NCBI GenBank assembly: GCA_043757865.1
Contig: JAYVOP010000066.1
Span: 1-31,355, forward strand
From: JAGNEJ01 sp043757865
GTDB taxonomy: Bacteria > Verrucomicrobiota > Verrucomicrobiia > Verrucomicrobiales > V1-33
Reading direction: 5' to 3'
Length of the DNA: 31,355 bases
In this document: positions 7,455 through 14,709 of the stretch, piece after piece
Layout: each line of letters starts with the position of its first letter
Numbering within the stretch: position 1 is the stretch's first letter
Position numbers and translations under genes: made by a program
The notes under the pieces: generated by a model
What the model saw: only the letters and a program-made list of their open reading frames with translations
What the model was told of the DNA's origin: nothing
Database searches by the model: none

Positions 7455-8639
7455 ATGAACACCATCCTAAAATCATTACTGACCATCACCACTCTCACCG
7501 CAGGCTCCCAAGCCTTCGGTCAGGGCCTCCTCAGCCTCCGCCCTGCTCGCGATGAGTTTGAACGCAAGATGCCTTTTGCCGTCACCCTTAGTGCCGGGGC
7601 TGGCTATGACTCCAATGCCAATACCAGCAAGGAACACGCCAAATCCAGCAGCTACCTCAATGCTGGCGTGGGCATCGACTACCAAGGTGGTGACCGCCGC
7701 ACGAACTACACCGTCGGGGCTTCCTACGGAGCTTTCTACTATCTGGACCCGCCAGATGGCTCTGATAGCTACCTGCAAAATGCACGAGTGAATTTCAGCC
7801 TCCGTCATAAGTTCAGCGAAACCACGAGCCTGACGGACAGCGCCTATGTGGCTTACGAGTTTGAGCCCAACTATGCCATTGGTTCCGGCACCACCCGCCG
7901 TAGCAATGAGTATCTCTACTACTACAACGACATCGCTCTGAGCCATGCTTGGAGTCGCACCTTCTCCACCACCACTGGCTTCACGATCAGCGGGTTTGAC
8001 TACCAGAAGGGTGACAGTGAAGACTACAAATCCTACCTCTTCCACCAGGAGTTCCGTTATGCTCTCACTAAGCTGACCGCCCTAGCAGTGGATTACCGCT
8101 ACTCCTTTGCTAACTACGACAACGGGTTCGGTGATTACACCTCCCAGTATTTCCTTGCTGGCTTGGATCACCACTTCAATCGCGCCCTCTTCGGCAGCTT
8201 CCGGGTTGGTGCAGAAATCCGGGATCGTGATAATGGTGGATCGAACAGCAATCCATATTTTGAGGGGAATTTAAGCTACCGTGCGGATAAGCACACCAGC
8301 TTCAACACCTACGCACGTTATGGCTTCGAAGACTCCTCCGTGGGTTCCTTCCAAAGCCGGGAAAGCTTGCGCGTTGGGGTCACTGGCAACCATGCTTTGA
8401 CGGATCGCCTGAACTTGAACGCTGGCCTGCACTACATTCATGATACCTCCGAGGATTCCGCCTCTGGCGAAGGTGGCTTTACTGATAATGTCTTCTCCCT
8501 CGGGGCTGGCCTAGACTACGCTCTGTATAAGAACATCTCCCTCACCACCAACTATGGCTTTACCACCACCAGCTCTGGCAACGCCTCCCGTGAGTATAAC
8601 CGTCACAACGTCTCCGTAGGCGTGCGTGCCACCTTCTAA
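7455..8639 (+). CDS. Outer-membrane beta-barrel protein (putative BBP2-type porin)
   Basis: A 394-residue protein with a signal peptide (MNTILKSLLTITTLTAGSQAFGQ). It then shows alternating hydrophobic and polar strands rich in Tyr, Phe, Asn and Ser, such as YDSNAN, NYTVGASYGAFYYL, LTALAVDYRYSFANYDN and SLRVGVTGNHALTDRLNLNAGLHY. It ends in RATF; the terminal Phe is the recognition signal for the Bam machinery. The YDSNxN opening and about 16 strands resemble the BBP2_2 / exopolysaccharide-linked outer-membrane barrels, so passage of a saccharide or small molecule is plausible but unproven. There is no Shine-Dalgarno sequence before the ATG. A strong terminator follows at 8671, closing the transcription unit. 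Confidence 0.85.
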   Translation: MNTILKSLLTITTLTAGSQAFGQGLLSLRPARDEFERKMPFAVTLSAGAGYDSNANTSKEHAKSSSYLNAGVGIDYQGGDRRTNYTVGASYGAFYYLDPPDGSDSYLQNARVNFSLRHKFSETTSLTDSAYVAYEFEPNYAIGSGTTRRSNEYLYYYNDIALSHAWSRTFSTTTGFTISGFDYQKGDSEDYKSYLFHQEFRYALTKLTALAVDYRYSFANYDNGFGDYTSQYFLAGLDHHFNRALFGSFRVGAEIRDRDNGGSNSNPYFEGNLSYRADKHTSFNTYARYGFEDSSVGSFQSRESLRVGVTGNHALTDRLNLNAGLHYIHDTSEDSASGEGGFTDNVFSLGAGLDYALYKNISLTTNYGFTTTSSGNASREYNRHNVSVGVRATF

Positions 8640-8670
8640 GCGAGTCCTCGCTTCAGAATAAATTTCAGCG

Positions 8671-8703
8671 AAAGCCTCCGCATTCATTTGCGGAGGCTTT
8701 CTT
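8671..8703 (+). terminator. Strong Rho-independent terminator
   Basis: A perfect 12-bp stem (AAAGCCTCCGCA at 8671-8682 with TGCGGAGGCTTT at 8689-8700), a 6-base loop and a T-rich tail continuing into CTT. The A-tract on the other side means it could also work on the opposite strand. It lies 31 bases after the barrel gene. Confidence 0.9.
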
Positions 8704-8725
8704 GTTGGTAAATCAAAGCAGGTCT

Positions 8726-9661
8726 ATGCCCGAACGAACTGATCCGATTGATTTCTATAACCGCGCCACTGCCAACGTGGAGCGGGAGGCCATTTATGGC
8801 GAGGCCCCCCTGCGCTTCGCCTACGAACATCCGGTGGGGCGCGCGGCCTTGGAATTGTTTGTGAAGCGCAGCCTGTTTTCCCGCTGGTATGGCTGGCGGA
8901 TGGATCGGGCGGCTAGCCGGGCCAAGGTGCTGCCATTCATTTCCCAATATGGGCTGAATGTGGAGGAGTTTGCGGAGACTCCGGAGAGCTTCGCCACCTT
9001 TAATGAATTCTTCTACCGCAAACTAAAACTGAGCGCACGCCCCATTGCTGCGGGGGCGGATGAGATCATATTTCCAGCGGATGGCCGCCATCTGGGATTT
9101 GCCGATGTCTCCCGGATCGAAGGGGTGTTCGTGAAAGGGCAGCAATTCTCCATTCCCGCCTTGCTTGGGGATGCCTCCCTCGCAGAACGCTTTGCCCATG
9201 GACCCCTCGTCCTCAGCAGGCTGTGCCCGGTGGACTACCATCGGTTCCATTTTCCTGTAGCGGGCGTGCCCGGTCCGGTGCGCGTCATCAATGGCCCACT
9301 TTACTCCGTGAATCCCATCGCCCTACGTCGACGGGTGGCCTACCTCTGGGAAAACAAACGCACTATCACCTTGCTAGAAACGGAGCGCCTCGGCACGGTG
9401 ATCTTGATGGAAATCGGGGCTACCAACGTCGGCAGCATCCACCAAACCTTTACCCCTGGCCAGCCCGTGGCTAAAGGCGCGGAGAAAGGCTACTTCGCCT
9501 TTGGCGGCTCCAGCACAATTTTACTCTTCGAGCCCGGACGCATTTCCCTAGCTGCCGATCTACAGCGCGAGTCCGCCCTGCCGCGCGAACTCTATGCGCG
9601 CATGGGAGAGTCGATGGGACGGGCTTGCGTGCCGAAAGAAACCTCACACTTAGGAATGTGA
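8726..9661 (+). CDS. psd: Phosphatidylserine decarboxylase proenzyme
   Basis: A 311-residue enzyme that decarboxylates phosphatidylserine to phosphatidylethanolamine at the inner membrane. It is made as a proenzyme that cuts itself to form a pyruvoyl group. The cleavage motif is GGSST at 260-264, so the cut should fall between Gly261 and Ser262; a Gly-Ser-Ser form rather than the LGST of Escherichia coli. The Asp and His partners are visible as FPADG (Asp119) and CPVDYHRFHFP (His172, His175). EIGATNVGSI at 229-238 is also conserved. The TTG at 8702 lies in the terminator tail, so the ATG at 8726 is chosen. No phosphatidylserine synthase gene is next to it. It stands alone after a terminator and must have its own promoter, which I could not place. 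Confidence 0.95.
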   Translation: MPERTDPIDFYNRATANVEREAIYGEAPLRFAYEHPVGRAALELFVKRSLFSRWYGWRMDRAASRAKVLPFISQYGLNVEEFAETPESFATFNEFFYRKLKLSARPIAAGADEIIFPADGRHLGFADVSRIEGVFVKGQQFSIPALLGDASLAERFAHGPLVLSRLCPVDYHRFHFPVAGVPGPVRVINGPLYSVNPIALRRRVAYLWENKRTITLLETERLGTVILMEIGATNVGSIHQTFTPGQPVAKGAEKGYFAFGGSSTILLFEPGRISLAADLQRESALPRELYARMGESMGRACVPKETSHLGM

Positions 9662-10017
9662 ATCCAGGCGGTATTCGCATTCCGGCGGTATGAGGACGCC
9701 TCGCTGTGCTAACATCGGCGTAGAGAGCCACAAGGGTTTCAGGCACTACGGGCTTTATGACACGGTAGTGGCGCAGGAGTAAGCTGACCGCCTCGCCAAG
9801 CGGCAGGTCCATCCGGGTTAGCCCTAGCGCGGCGCTTGAAGAACGCGGCTAGATTCCTTTAACCGGCCCCGCGCCATCAGGATCGCGATCATCCAACATG
9901 CCGTTAATGTGCGGTCAACCTCAGGTACAATTGTGCCAACTGATTCGATCAGCATACTCCACTGCCCCGATCTCGAAATGCAGACAAATTTTCCCTGGGA
10001 AGCAGAGTAATGAAACC
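9662..10017. other. Unassigned spacer between psd and gltD
   Basis: I see no supported gene. A direct repeat GGCGGTAT occurs twice at about 9667-9690. On the minus strand, a 43-codon frame (ATG at 9955, stop at 9824) and a longer frame from 9812 running into the psd 3' end have protein-like texture but no family I recognise. The region could be a remnant of a repeated element. Confidence 0.4.
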
Positions 10018-11502
10018 CTACGGCAAATCCGTAGCCCCCATTAGGAAACGATCACACTCGCGGGCAGCACCCCGGCCTTCATTGAAGGCCCAGACGACTA
10101 GACTTTGGCCGCGGCGGCAGTCTCCGGCGGCAAAGACGGCGGGGAGACTGGTGGTGTATTTTTCGTGCTCGGCTTTGATGTTGCTGCGCGCATCGCGCTC
10201 GACGTTGAGGGCGTCTAAGAGCGATTGTTCGGGACCTAGGAAGCCCATGGCTAGCAGGACGAGTTTGGCCGGGAGGACTTTCTCTGTGCCCGGGACGTGT
10301 TTTGGAATGAACTGGCCTTGCTCGTTCTTAGTCCACTCTACTTGCACGGTGTGCACAGCGGTCACGTGGCCATCGGCATCGCCTTCAAATTTGGTGGCGG
10401 TGGTGACGTAGATGCGCGGATCACTGCCGAATTTGGCGGCGGCTTCTTCTTGACCGTAGTCCATTTTATAGGTCTTCGGCCATTCCGGCCAGGGGTTGTC
10501 TTTGGCGCGTTGGTCCGGGCTGCGAGGCATGATTTCCACTTGGCACACGCTGGTGCAACCGTGGCGCAGGCTGGTGCCCACGCAGTCGGTGCCAGTATCG
10601 CCACCGCCGATGATGACGACATCTTTGTCTGCTGCTGTGATGTAGTTAGGGCCTTTCCTGTCATCCAGCACGGACTTGGTATTAGCCGTTAGGTAATCCA
10701 TGGCAAAATGGATTCCTTTTAGCTCTCGGCCAGGGATGGGGAGATCTCGTGGCTTGGTAGCTCCGGTGCAGACGACGGTGGCATCGAAGTTCTTGAGCAG
10801 TGCCTCGGCGGAAATGTCGGTGCCCACGGTGGTATTACATTTGAACTGCACACCTTCATCTTCCAGCAGTTGGATGCGACGCAGCACGACTTCCTTTTTA
10901 TCCAACTTCATGTTGGGTATGCCATACATGAGCAAGCCACCAGGACGATCTGCGCGCTCGAAAACGGTCACGGTGTGCCCCGCTTTGTTGAGCTGCGCAG
11001 CTGCACTGAGGCCAGCGGGACCGGAGCCGATGACGGCTACTTTTTTGCCAGTGCGTTTAGCTGGCGCTTGGGCCACCACCCAGCCTTCTTCAAAGCCTTT
11101 ATCGATGATGGAAACCTCAATGTTCTTGATGGTGACCGGGGGGTTGTTGATCCCTAACACGCAAGAGCCTTCGCACGGAGCAGGGCAGACGCGGCCCGTG
11201 AATTCTGGGAAATTGTTGGTCTTGTGCAGGCGCTCTAGGGCGTCTTTCCACAGGCCACGGTAAACGAGATCGTTCCACTCTGGGATGAGGTTATTGACCG
11301 GGCAACCGCTGGCCATGCCGCTGATGAGCTTGCCCTGGTGACAGAAGGGCACGCCGCAGTCCATGCAGCGCGCACCTTGCTGCTTGAGTCCCTCCTCAGG
11401 CAAATGCAGGTGGATTTCTTTCCAGTCCTTGAGGCGTGAGATTGGATCGCGATCTGCGGGGAGTTCGCGGGAGAATTCGATGAAGCCGGTAGGTTTTCCC
11501 AT
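10018..11502 (-). CDS. gltD: Glutamate synthase (NADPH) small subunit
   Basis: A 494-residue flavoprotein, the beta subunit that passes electrons from NADPH through FAD and 4Fe-4S clusters to the large GltB subunit, which makes glutamate from glutamine and 2-oxoglutarate. The N-terminal cluster cysteines are visible (Cys46, Cys49, Cys54, Cys67 and Cys106, Cys110, Cys114). The FAD-binding motif VIGSGPAGLSAAAQL is at 157-171 and the NADPH motif VIIGGGDTGTDC is at 296-307. Length is normal for GltD. No gltB lies on either side: hicB-hicA is upstream and psd is on the other strand downstream. It is either paired with a distant gltB or serves as a stand-alone GltD-like electron donor. The leader before the ATG reads CATCACCACCC, with no Shine-Dalgarno sequence. 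Confidence 0.95.
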   Translation of the reverse strand: MGKPTGFIEFSRELPADRDPISRLKDWKEIHLHLPEEGLKQQGARCMDCGVPFCHQGKLISGMASGCPVNNLIPEWNDLVYRGLWKDALERLHKTNNFPEFTGRVCPAPCEGSCVLGINNPPVTIKNIEVSIIDKGFEEGWVVAQAPAKRTGKKVAVIGSGPAGLSAAAQLNKAGHTVTVFERADRPGGLLMYGIPNMKLDKKEVVLRRIQLLEDEGVQFKCNTTVGTDISAEALLKNFDATVVCTGATKPRDLPIPGRELKGIHFAMDYLTANTKSVLDDRKGPNYITAADKDVVIIGGGDTGTDCVGTSLRHGCTSVCQVEIMPRSPDQRAKDNPWPEWPKTYKMDYGQEEAAAKFGSDPRIYVTTATKFEGDADGHVTAVHTVQVEWTKNEQGQFIPKHVPGTEKVLPAKLVLLAMGFLGPEQSLLDALNVERDARSNIKAEHEKYTTSLPAVFAAGDCRRGQSLVVWAFNEGRGAARECDRFLMGATDLP

Positions 11503-11541
11503 GGGTGGTGATGCGGTGTTAGAGGGGTGAAAATGGTGGTA

Positions 11542-11757
11542 TTAGGCAAGGGCGTCCCAGTCTTTTTTGGAAATGTTCGCCTGCTTAAGAATTCGTTTGA
11601 TCAGGTTCCAGTCGATGTCGCCCTGATGAGGGTTGGGGATAGGCACCGTGTGGCTGCCCTTACGCATGCCGGAGTAGTTTCCGCCTGGAAACGGCCCCAC
11701 ATAGCCTAGCAAACGTAATCTGCGCAGGAGTTCTTTACGGCTAATCGGCTTCGGCAT
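11542..11757 (-). CDS. hicA: HicA-like toxin, probably with catalytic His replaced
   Basis: A 71-residue HicA/YcfA-family protein, a small double-stranded RNA-binding-like fold that cuts mRNA when free of HicB. Family features are clear: SRKELLRRLRLLGY at the N-terminus, then VPIPNPHQGDI and LIKRILKQANIS near the C-terminus. In relatives of this subtype the segment after the first strand reads GGKHxxM, and that His is catalytic; here it reads GGNYSGM, so Tyr28 (codon TAC at 11676-11674) stands where His is expected. One base change from CAC would explain it. The start overlaps the end of hicB by 17 bases, implying translational coupling. The toxin may therefore be inactive. The family call is firm; the loss of activity is inference. 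Confidence 0.85.
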   Translation of the reverse strand: MPKPISRKELLRRLRLLGYVGPFPGGNYSGMRKGSHTVPIPNPHQGDIDWNLIKRILKQANISKKDWDALA

Positions 11758-11992
11758 ATTCGAGCTTGAGGTTCAAATCTACGCCGCCGATGATCGCCAA
11801 TTCATCGCCAAAACGTATCTTGATCAGCAGCCAAGACTCCAGCACGCTAACTAATTCATCGCGACAGCCTTCCAGTGTGGCACCTTCCGCCCAGAGTCCT
11901 GGACAAGAGGGCGCTGAGGCAAAATATCGTCCATTTTCCATCAATTCATATTGAGCTTCATGGAGGGCAGCGCTGATGTATTCTGTAATCAT
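11741..11992 (-). CDS. hicB: HicB-like antitoxin
   Basis: An 83-residue HicB-family protein, the partner that binds and blocks HicA. It shows the partial RNase H-like fold of the family: YFASAPSCPGLWAEGATLEGCRDEL, then VLESWLLIKIRFGDELAII. The C-terminal DNA-binding (ribbon-helix-helix or HTH) domain of longer HicB proteins is absent, so any autoregulation would need another factor. The antitoxin comes first, in the order hicB-hicA, with a 17-base overlap. The bases before the ATG (CTCACCTT) hold no Shine-Dalgarno sequence. It lies next to decayed mobile DNA, which fits a horizontally acquired module. Confidence 0.9.
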   Translation of the reverse strand: MITEYISAALHEAQYELMENGRYFASAPSCPGLWAEGATLEGCRDELVSVLESWLLIKIRFGDELAIIGGVDLNLKLEYAEAD

Positions 11993-12544
11993 AAGGTGAG
12001 TTTAGCTCATTCGGGGCAGATTGCCAAGGGCGGGATTTTTTTGAGATGTTCTGGAGGGAGTAATGGAAGGCTGAGGAGCGTAAATGAGAGGAAGTCTTGC
12101 GATAGAAATGCGTTGAGTTAGGCTGGCTGGCGTTCCAGCGGACGCGATGACTAAGCAAATTTCGAACCCGGGCGACGGTTATTTTTGAATCATAGCCCTA
12201 CTCGCCCTGTGCAAGCTGATTTTCTACGGAATTCTATTGGATGCCTGCTACCCGGTGCGTCGGCTTCGGCCGGCCGGGGCGGCAATGATCCATTTGGGAA
12301 ATTTCCACCATCAGACCTGGCTGCTCGGCCACCGCATCCGTTAGCGCCTTCGCACTGCCGCAGCCAGCTTCGGGGGAGCGCCCTCTGCCCAGCCGGAGCG
12401 CGGAGTTGCACTCCTCTTCATTGGCTGCGCCCCATCCATGCGCTCATGCATCGGCTTGCGAGATGCAGCGTAGAGCGTCAATCTAAATGTCCCATTCACC
12501 CTTGCTAAGCTAGGCTTGCCGTTGTGAGTAAATATTATCTGTCT

Positions 12545-12570
12545 TTTTGTTAAAGCATTTTGTTAAAGCA
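12545..12570. repeat. Tandem 13-bp direct repeat
   Basis: TTTTGTTAAAGCA occurs twice, head to tail, without a gap (12545-12557 and 12558-12570). It may be replication slippage, a target-site duplication, or a protein-binding repeat. Confidence 0.8.
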
Positions 12571-12584
12571 ATTCAGGAAATCTT

Positions 12585-12612
12585 GAAGTGGCGGCTTGAA
12601 GCCGCCATCTTC
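12585..12612. repeat. Palindromic element (REP-like hairpin)
   Basis: A nearly perfect inverted repeat: GAAG-TGGCGGCTT, a single central G, then AAGCCGCCA-T-CTTC, with one bulged base. The 9-bp core arms are perfect. No T-run follows, so a terminator is unlikely; a REP-like intergenic palindrome or an IS end is more likely. Confidence 0.7.
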
Positions 12613-12639
12613 GACACGCAAAGGGGAACATTTTAGTGC

Positions 12640-13380
12640 CTAACATAAAGCGCCGACGGCTTGGCGGGCGGCGGCCAGGCTGGGGTGCGCATCGCTGACG
12701 ATGAACTGCACGCCATGCAGGCCGCGTTTGACGAGGGAGTTAAAGAACTCGCGCCAATGGACTTCGGCCTCGCTCAAGGCGACGCTGACGCCGAGGACGG
12801 TGCGTTTGCCATCGGGGCCGATGCCGAGGGCGATGAGTACGGCGCAATCCACGAGCAGGCCGCCGTGACGCACTTTTTCATACCGGGCGTCGAAAATGAG
12901 GTAGGGGTAGTCCGCCAGTGGGCGCTCACGCCACTTTTGGAGTTAGCCATCGAGCTTGGTGGTGCAGGCGCTTACTTGGCTGGATCTGACTTTGTGGCCG
13001 CAGAGTTCTTCGACGATTTTGGAGACTTTGCGTGTGGAGACGCCTTGGACATACATTTCGGCCATGGCGAGAATCAGCGCCTGTTCGCTGCGCACGCCGC
13101 GTTCTAGAGCGGAGGGTAGAAGTCGATGCCGTCACGGACCTGTGGGATGCGGAGGTCGATGGGGCCGATGCGGGGGGCGAGGGTTTTGGGTTTGAAGCCA
13201 TTAGCGTGGCCGAGTCGGCTTTCGCAGCGTTCGTAGGGCTGGGCTTGGAGCACGGCGGCGCGTTCGAGGCGCATGGCTTCGTTGAGCAGGAGGCGGAAGC
13301 CCTCAGCGATGCTGGGGGATCCCAAAGTGGAGAGAGTTGCAAAACGTGTTAAGAAGGTCAGGATCGTGGTGGCGGGTCAT
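12640..13380 (-). pseudogene. IS256-family (mutator-type) transposase relic
   Basis: Fragments of one transposase lie in order on the minus strand. The N-terminus starts at the ATG at 13380 (MTRHHDPDLLNTF). FRLLLNEAMRLERAAVLQAQ and HANGFKPKTLAPRIGPIDL follow at 13325-13104. Then come LERGVRSEQALILAMAEMYV with STRKVSKIVEELCG in a second frame, and last FDARYEKVRHGGLLVDCAV to SDAHPSLAAARQAV. Lesions are a frameshift near 13318, a one-base deletion near 13110 (FYPSALERG to FYPPL-stop), a nonsense TAA at 12945-12943, and loss of the C-terminal third after the second catalytic Asp; the final Glu is missing. The first and second Asp of the DDE triad remain (FDARYEK, SDAH). It cannot make an active enzyme. 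Confidence 0.9.
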
Positions 13381-13447
13381 GTGAGTGGGTATTGGATGTG
13401 TTTGGGTTACACCCCGACACAGACCACCCTGGCCCACCCCTCACCAC

Positions 13448-13485
13448 CTTGAGCCGCAGGCCCCTTTGGGGGCCTGCGGCTCAAG
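13448..13485. repeat. 17-bp perfect inverted repeat
   Basis: CTTGAGCCGCAGGCCCC (13448-13464) pairs with 13469-13485 across a 4-base TTTG loop. No T-run follows on either strand. It sits at the break between the IS256 relic and the DUF262 fragment, so it may be a REP-like palindrome that was inserted there or the end of a mobile unit. Confidence 0.85.
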
Positions 13486-13511
13486 ACTAAAGCCTTTTAC
13501 AGAACAGAAAT

Positions 13512-13674
13512 TACCCCCCCCGTCCAACACGGTCCACAACACAAACCACAGGTCCTCCCATTCATCCTCCCACCAACTGTAGTCCCGTTGAAATCGCGGG
13601 ATTCGATAGGTGAGCCCGTTCCCCCTGAGTCTGCGGAACGTGTCGTTCTTGGTGTTGAAGTTGGTGGCGGACAT
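13512..13674 (-). pseudogene. DUF262 (GmrSD-type) N-terminal fragment
   Basis: From the ATG at 13674 the frame reads MSATNFNTKNDTFRRL, then GNGLTYRIPRFQRDYSWWED and EWEDLWFVL. This is the conserved start of DUF262 proteins, the N-terminal half of GmrSD type IV restriction enzymes; the IPxFQRxYSW motif binds or cleaves nucleotides in that family. Similarity fades after about 54 codons near a run of eight C (13512-13521), and the frame then passes through the palindrome at 13448-13485. The rest of a protein normally several hundred residues long is missing. The start itself seems intact. It lies 26 bases downstream of the methyltransferase fragment on the same strand. Confidence 0.75.
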
Positions 13675-13700
13675 GATGTGTGAGCGTAGCGGTGTGAGCG

Positions 13701-13850
13701 CTATTTCAAAACCCAACGAAGAGTGGTTAGGTAGTCTCCGAAGGCGCTGCTGGTGTTGTAAGGAGAATCAATGAAGATGCACTTCACGCGGCCGCTTAGT
13801 CCTGCTCCAGGGCCTTGAGAGGGAGGGGTTTGTCCCCGTGGACGTGAAAT
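13701..13850 (-). pseudogene. Adenine DNA methyltransferase (Mod-type) fragment
   Basis: The minus strand reads FHVHGDKPLPLKALEQD, then after a one-base deletion near 13797 SGRVKCIFIDSPYNTSSAF, ending in a stop at 13703-13701. Relatives in the type III Mod family (N6-adenine methyltransferases) read IHGDNLLALKALE...VKCIYIDPPYNTGSAF. The catalytic DPPY is seen here as DSPY (13769-13752). Only about 50 codons of a protein of 500 or more remain. The upstream part is replaced by the IS3-family relic, with the junction near 13850-13858. The fragment was found by reading frames by eye and is not an open frame of its own. Confidence 0.7.
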
Positions 13851-13854
13851 TGAT

Positions 13855-14165
13855 CAACTTAATTTAGAAACGCAGTGAAGAGTGGAGGCGATGAGTGGGG
13901 GAGAAGGTGTCGATATAATCATGGAGAGGAGGCGGGCTTGGTGGTGGGTGTTCGGCAGGCAGTGGAAGGCGACTTTGAGTGAGGTCCAGAGGATTCTATA
14001 GTGGCGTCGTCGTAGCAATTGGGGTGCGGCGGATGCTTTGGGTAATGTTCAAGAGTTTGAGGTCGGGGCGGTAGGCGGCGGCGGTGTATTGGCAGCCGCC
14101 GTCGCTGTGGGCGATGGTGCCGCTGAAGTCACTGCCGCAGCGGTCGAAGGGGCGCGCTGCCGAGA
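13855..14165 (-). pseudogene. IS3-family transposase (OrfB) C-terminal relic
   Basis: Read on the minus strand across several frames, the segment gives GTIAHSDGGCQYTAAAYR, LKLLNITQSIRR, NCYDDATIES, LWTSLKVAF and DYIDTFSPTHRLHSSL. In intact IS3 OrfB proteins the order is HSDRGxQYTS, ITQSMSRRGNCYDNAxxES, FWxxLKxE and YIxxYNxxRxHSSLG. At least three frameshifts and the loss of the N-terminal half show a long-dead element. The second catalytic Asp (HSD) and the Glu (ATIES) positions can still be seen. Confidence 0.75.
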
Positions 14166-14278
14166 GCCGCGACGAAGCAAACCATGTTGCTTTGGCATGG
14201 TGAAAATGGGATCAGGTGTGACAGTGAAGTGTGACATGTCATAAGCTACACCCCTTGTAAAATCAGGCATCCGAAGCA

Positions 14279-14303
14279 AAAAAGCCCCATTTTAGCTAAA
14301 TGG
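14279..14303 (-). terminator. Probable terminator of tRNA-Ser
   Basis: On the minus strand CCATTT, a short AGCTA loop and AAATGG form a 6-bp stem, followed by GGC and six T. The first arm begins with the encoded CCA end of the tRNA, so the hairpin competes with nothing in the mature tRNA fold but its CCA tail. Confidence 0.5.
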
Positions 14304-14389
14304 CGGAGAGAGTGGGATTCGAACCCACGGTGCCTTGTGAGCACGCCGGTTTTCAAGACCGGAGCCATAAACCGCTCGACCATCTCTCC
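14301..14389 (-). tRNA. tRNA-Ser (anticodon TGA)
   Basis: A class II tRNA of 89 bases with a long variable arm. The acceptor GGAGAGA (14389-14383) pairs with TCTCTCC (14311-14305), the discriminator is G, and CCA is encoded at 14303-14301. The anticodon stem CCGGT/ACCGG encloses CTTGAAA, giving TGA. The T-arm holds GTGGG-TTCGAAT-CCCAC. The decayed mobile DNA at 11993-14280 begins just downstream of its 3' end, the usual side for island insertion. Confidence 0.97.
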
Positions 14390-14709
14390 GTTGTTGTTAG
14401 GCAAAAATTGGGTGGGGCTGGCGAGGCCAGTAGGGGGCGGGTTTGGTGAGGTGTCTGTAGGCGTGATCTGCGCGGAGAGCAACCTTAATTCCTGGGCCGG
14501 GCGTATGAGTCAGATTTGGCGACGGGCGTTGGGAATCTCATCTCATTTTTACTTTACACCCCCAGATTTGCCCACACTTTGCGCGCCTCATCCAGCAGCG
14601 CTTGGTCATACCCTCTCGCTTTATTTATGGGCCTCGACGCGTGGAGCCAGTGGGCTCTGGGCACCTGCTGGAAAGGCTCCTTAACCCCTATCTGTATTCC
14701 CCTATTTCT
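14390..14709. other. Spacer between tRNA-Ser and gnd
   Basis: This divergent control region should hold the promoters of tRNA-Ser (minus) and gnd (plus). I could not place either with confidence, and no coding frame is supported. Confidence 0.4.

Larger units (their letters stand above)
11993..12639. other. Non-coding, probably degenerate DNA
   Basis: No coding frame is convincing on either strand. The stretch holds a T-arm-like TTCGAACCC at 12161-12169, a GC-rich hairpin-prone tract near 12256-12280, a tandem 13-bp repeat at 12545-12570 and a palindrome at 12585-12612. It lies between hicB and the IS256 relic and is best seen as the left part of the decayed island. Confidence 0.5.

Noticed and set aside
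10010..11263. Several long plus-strand frames opposite gltD
   Set aside because: They are shadows of the clearly conserved gltD frame.
12161..12169. TTCGAACCC as a possible att copy of the tRNA-Ser T-arm
   Set aside because: A 9-bp match to a sequence common to many tRNAs is too short to support an attachment site.
12185..12508. Plus-strand open frame of 107 codons
   Set aside because: Its composition (many Pro, Arg, Ser, Cys) is that of GC-rich non-coding DNA and no motif is recognisable.
12661..13352. Plus-strand open frames of 106-148 codons
   Set aside because: They are antisense shadows of the IS256 transposase relic, whose motifs are all on the minus strand.
14246..14482. Minus-strand open frame of 78 codons over tRNA-Ser
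   Set aside because: It is the translation of the tRNA-Ser gene and its flanks; such frames are artefacts of tRNA sequence.
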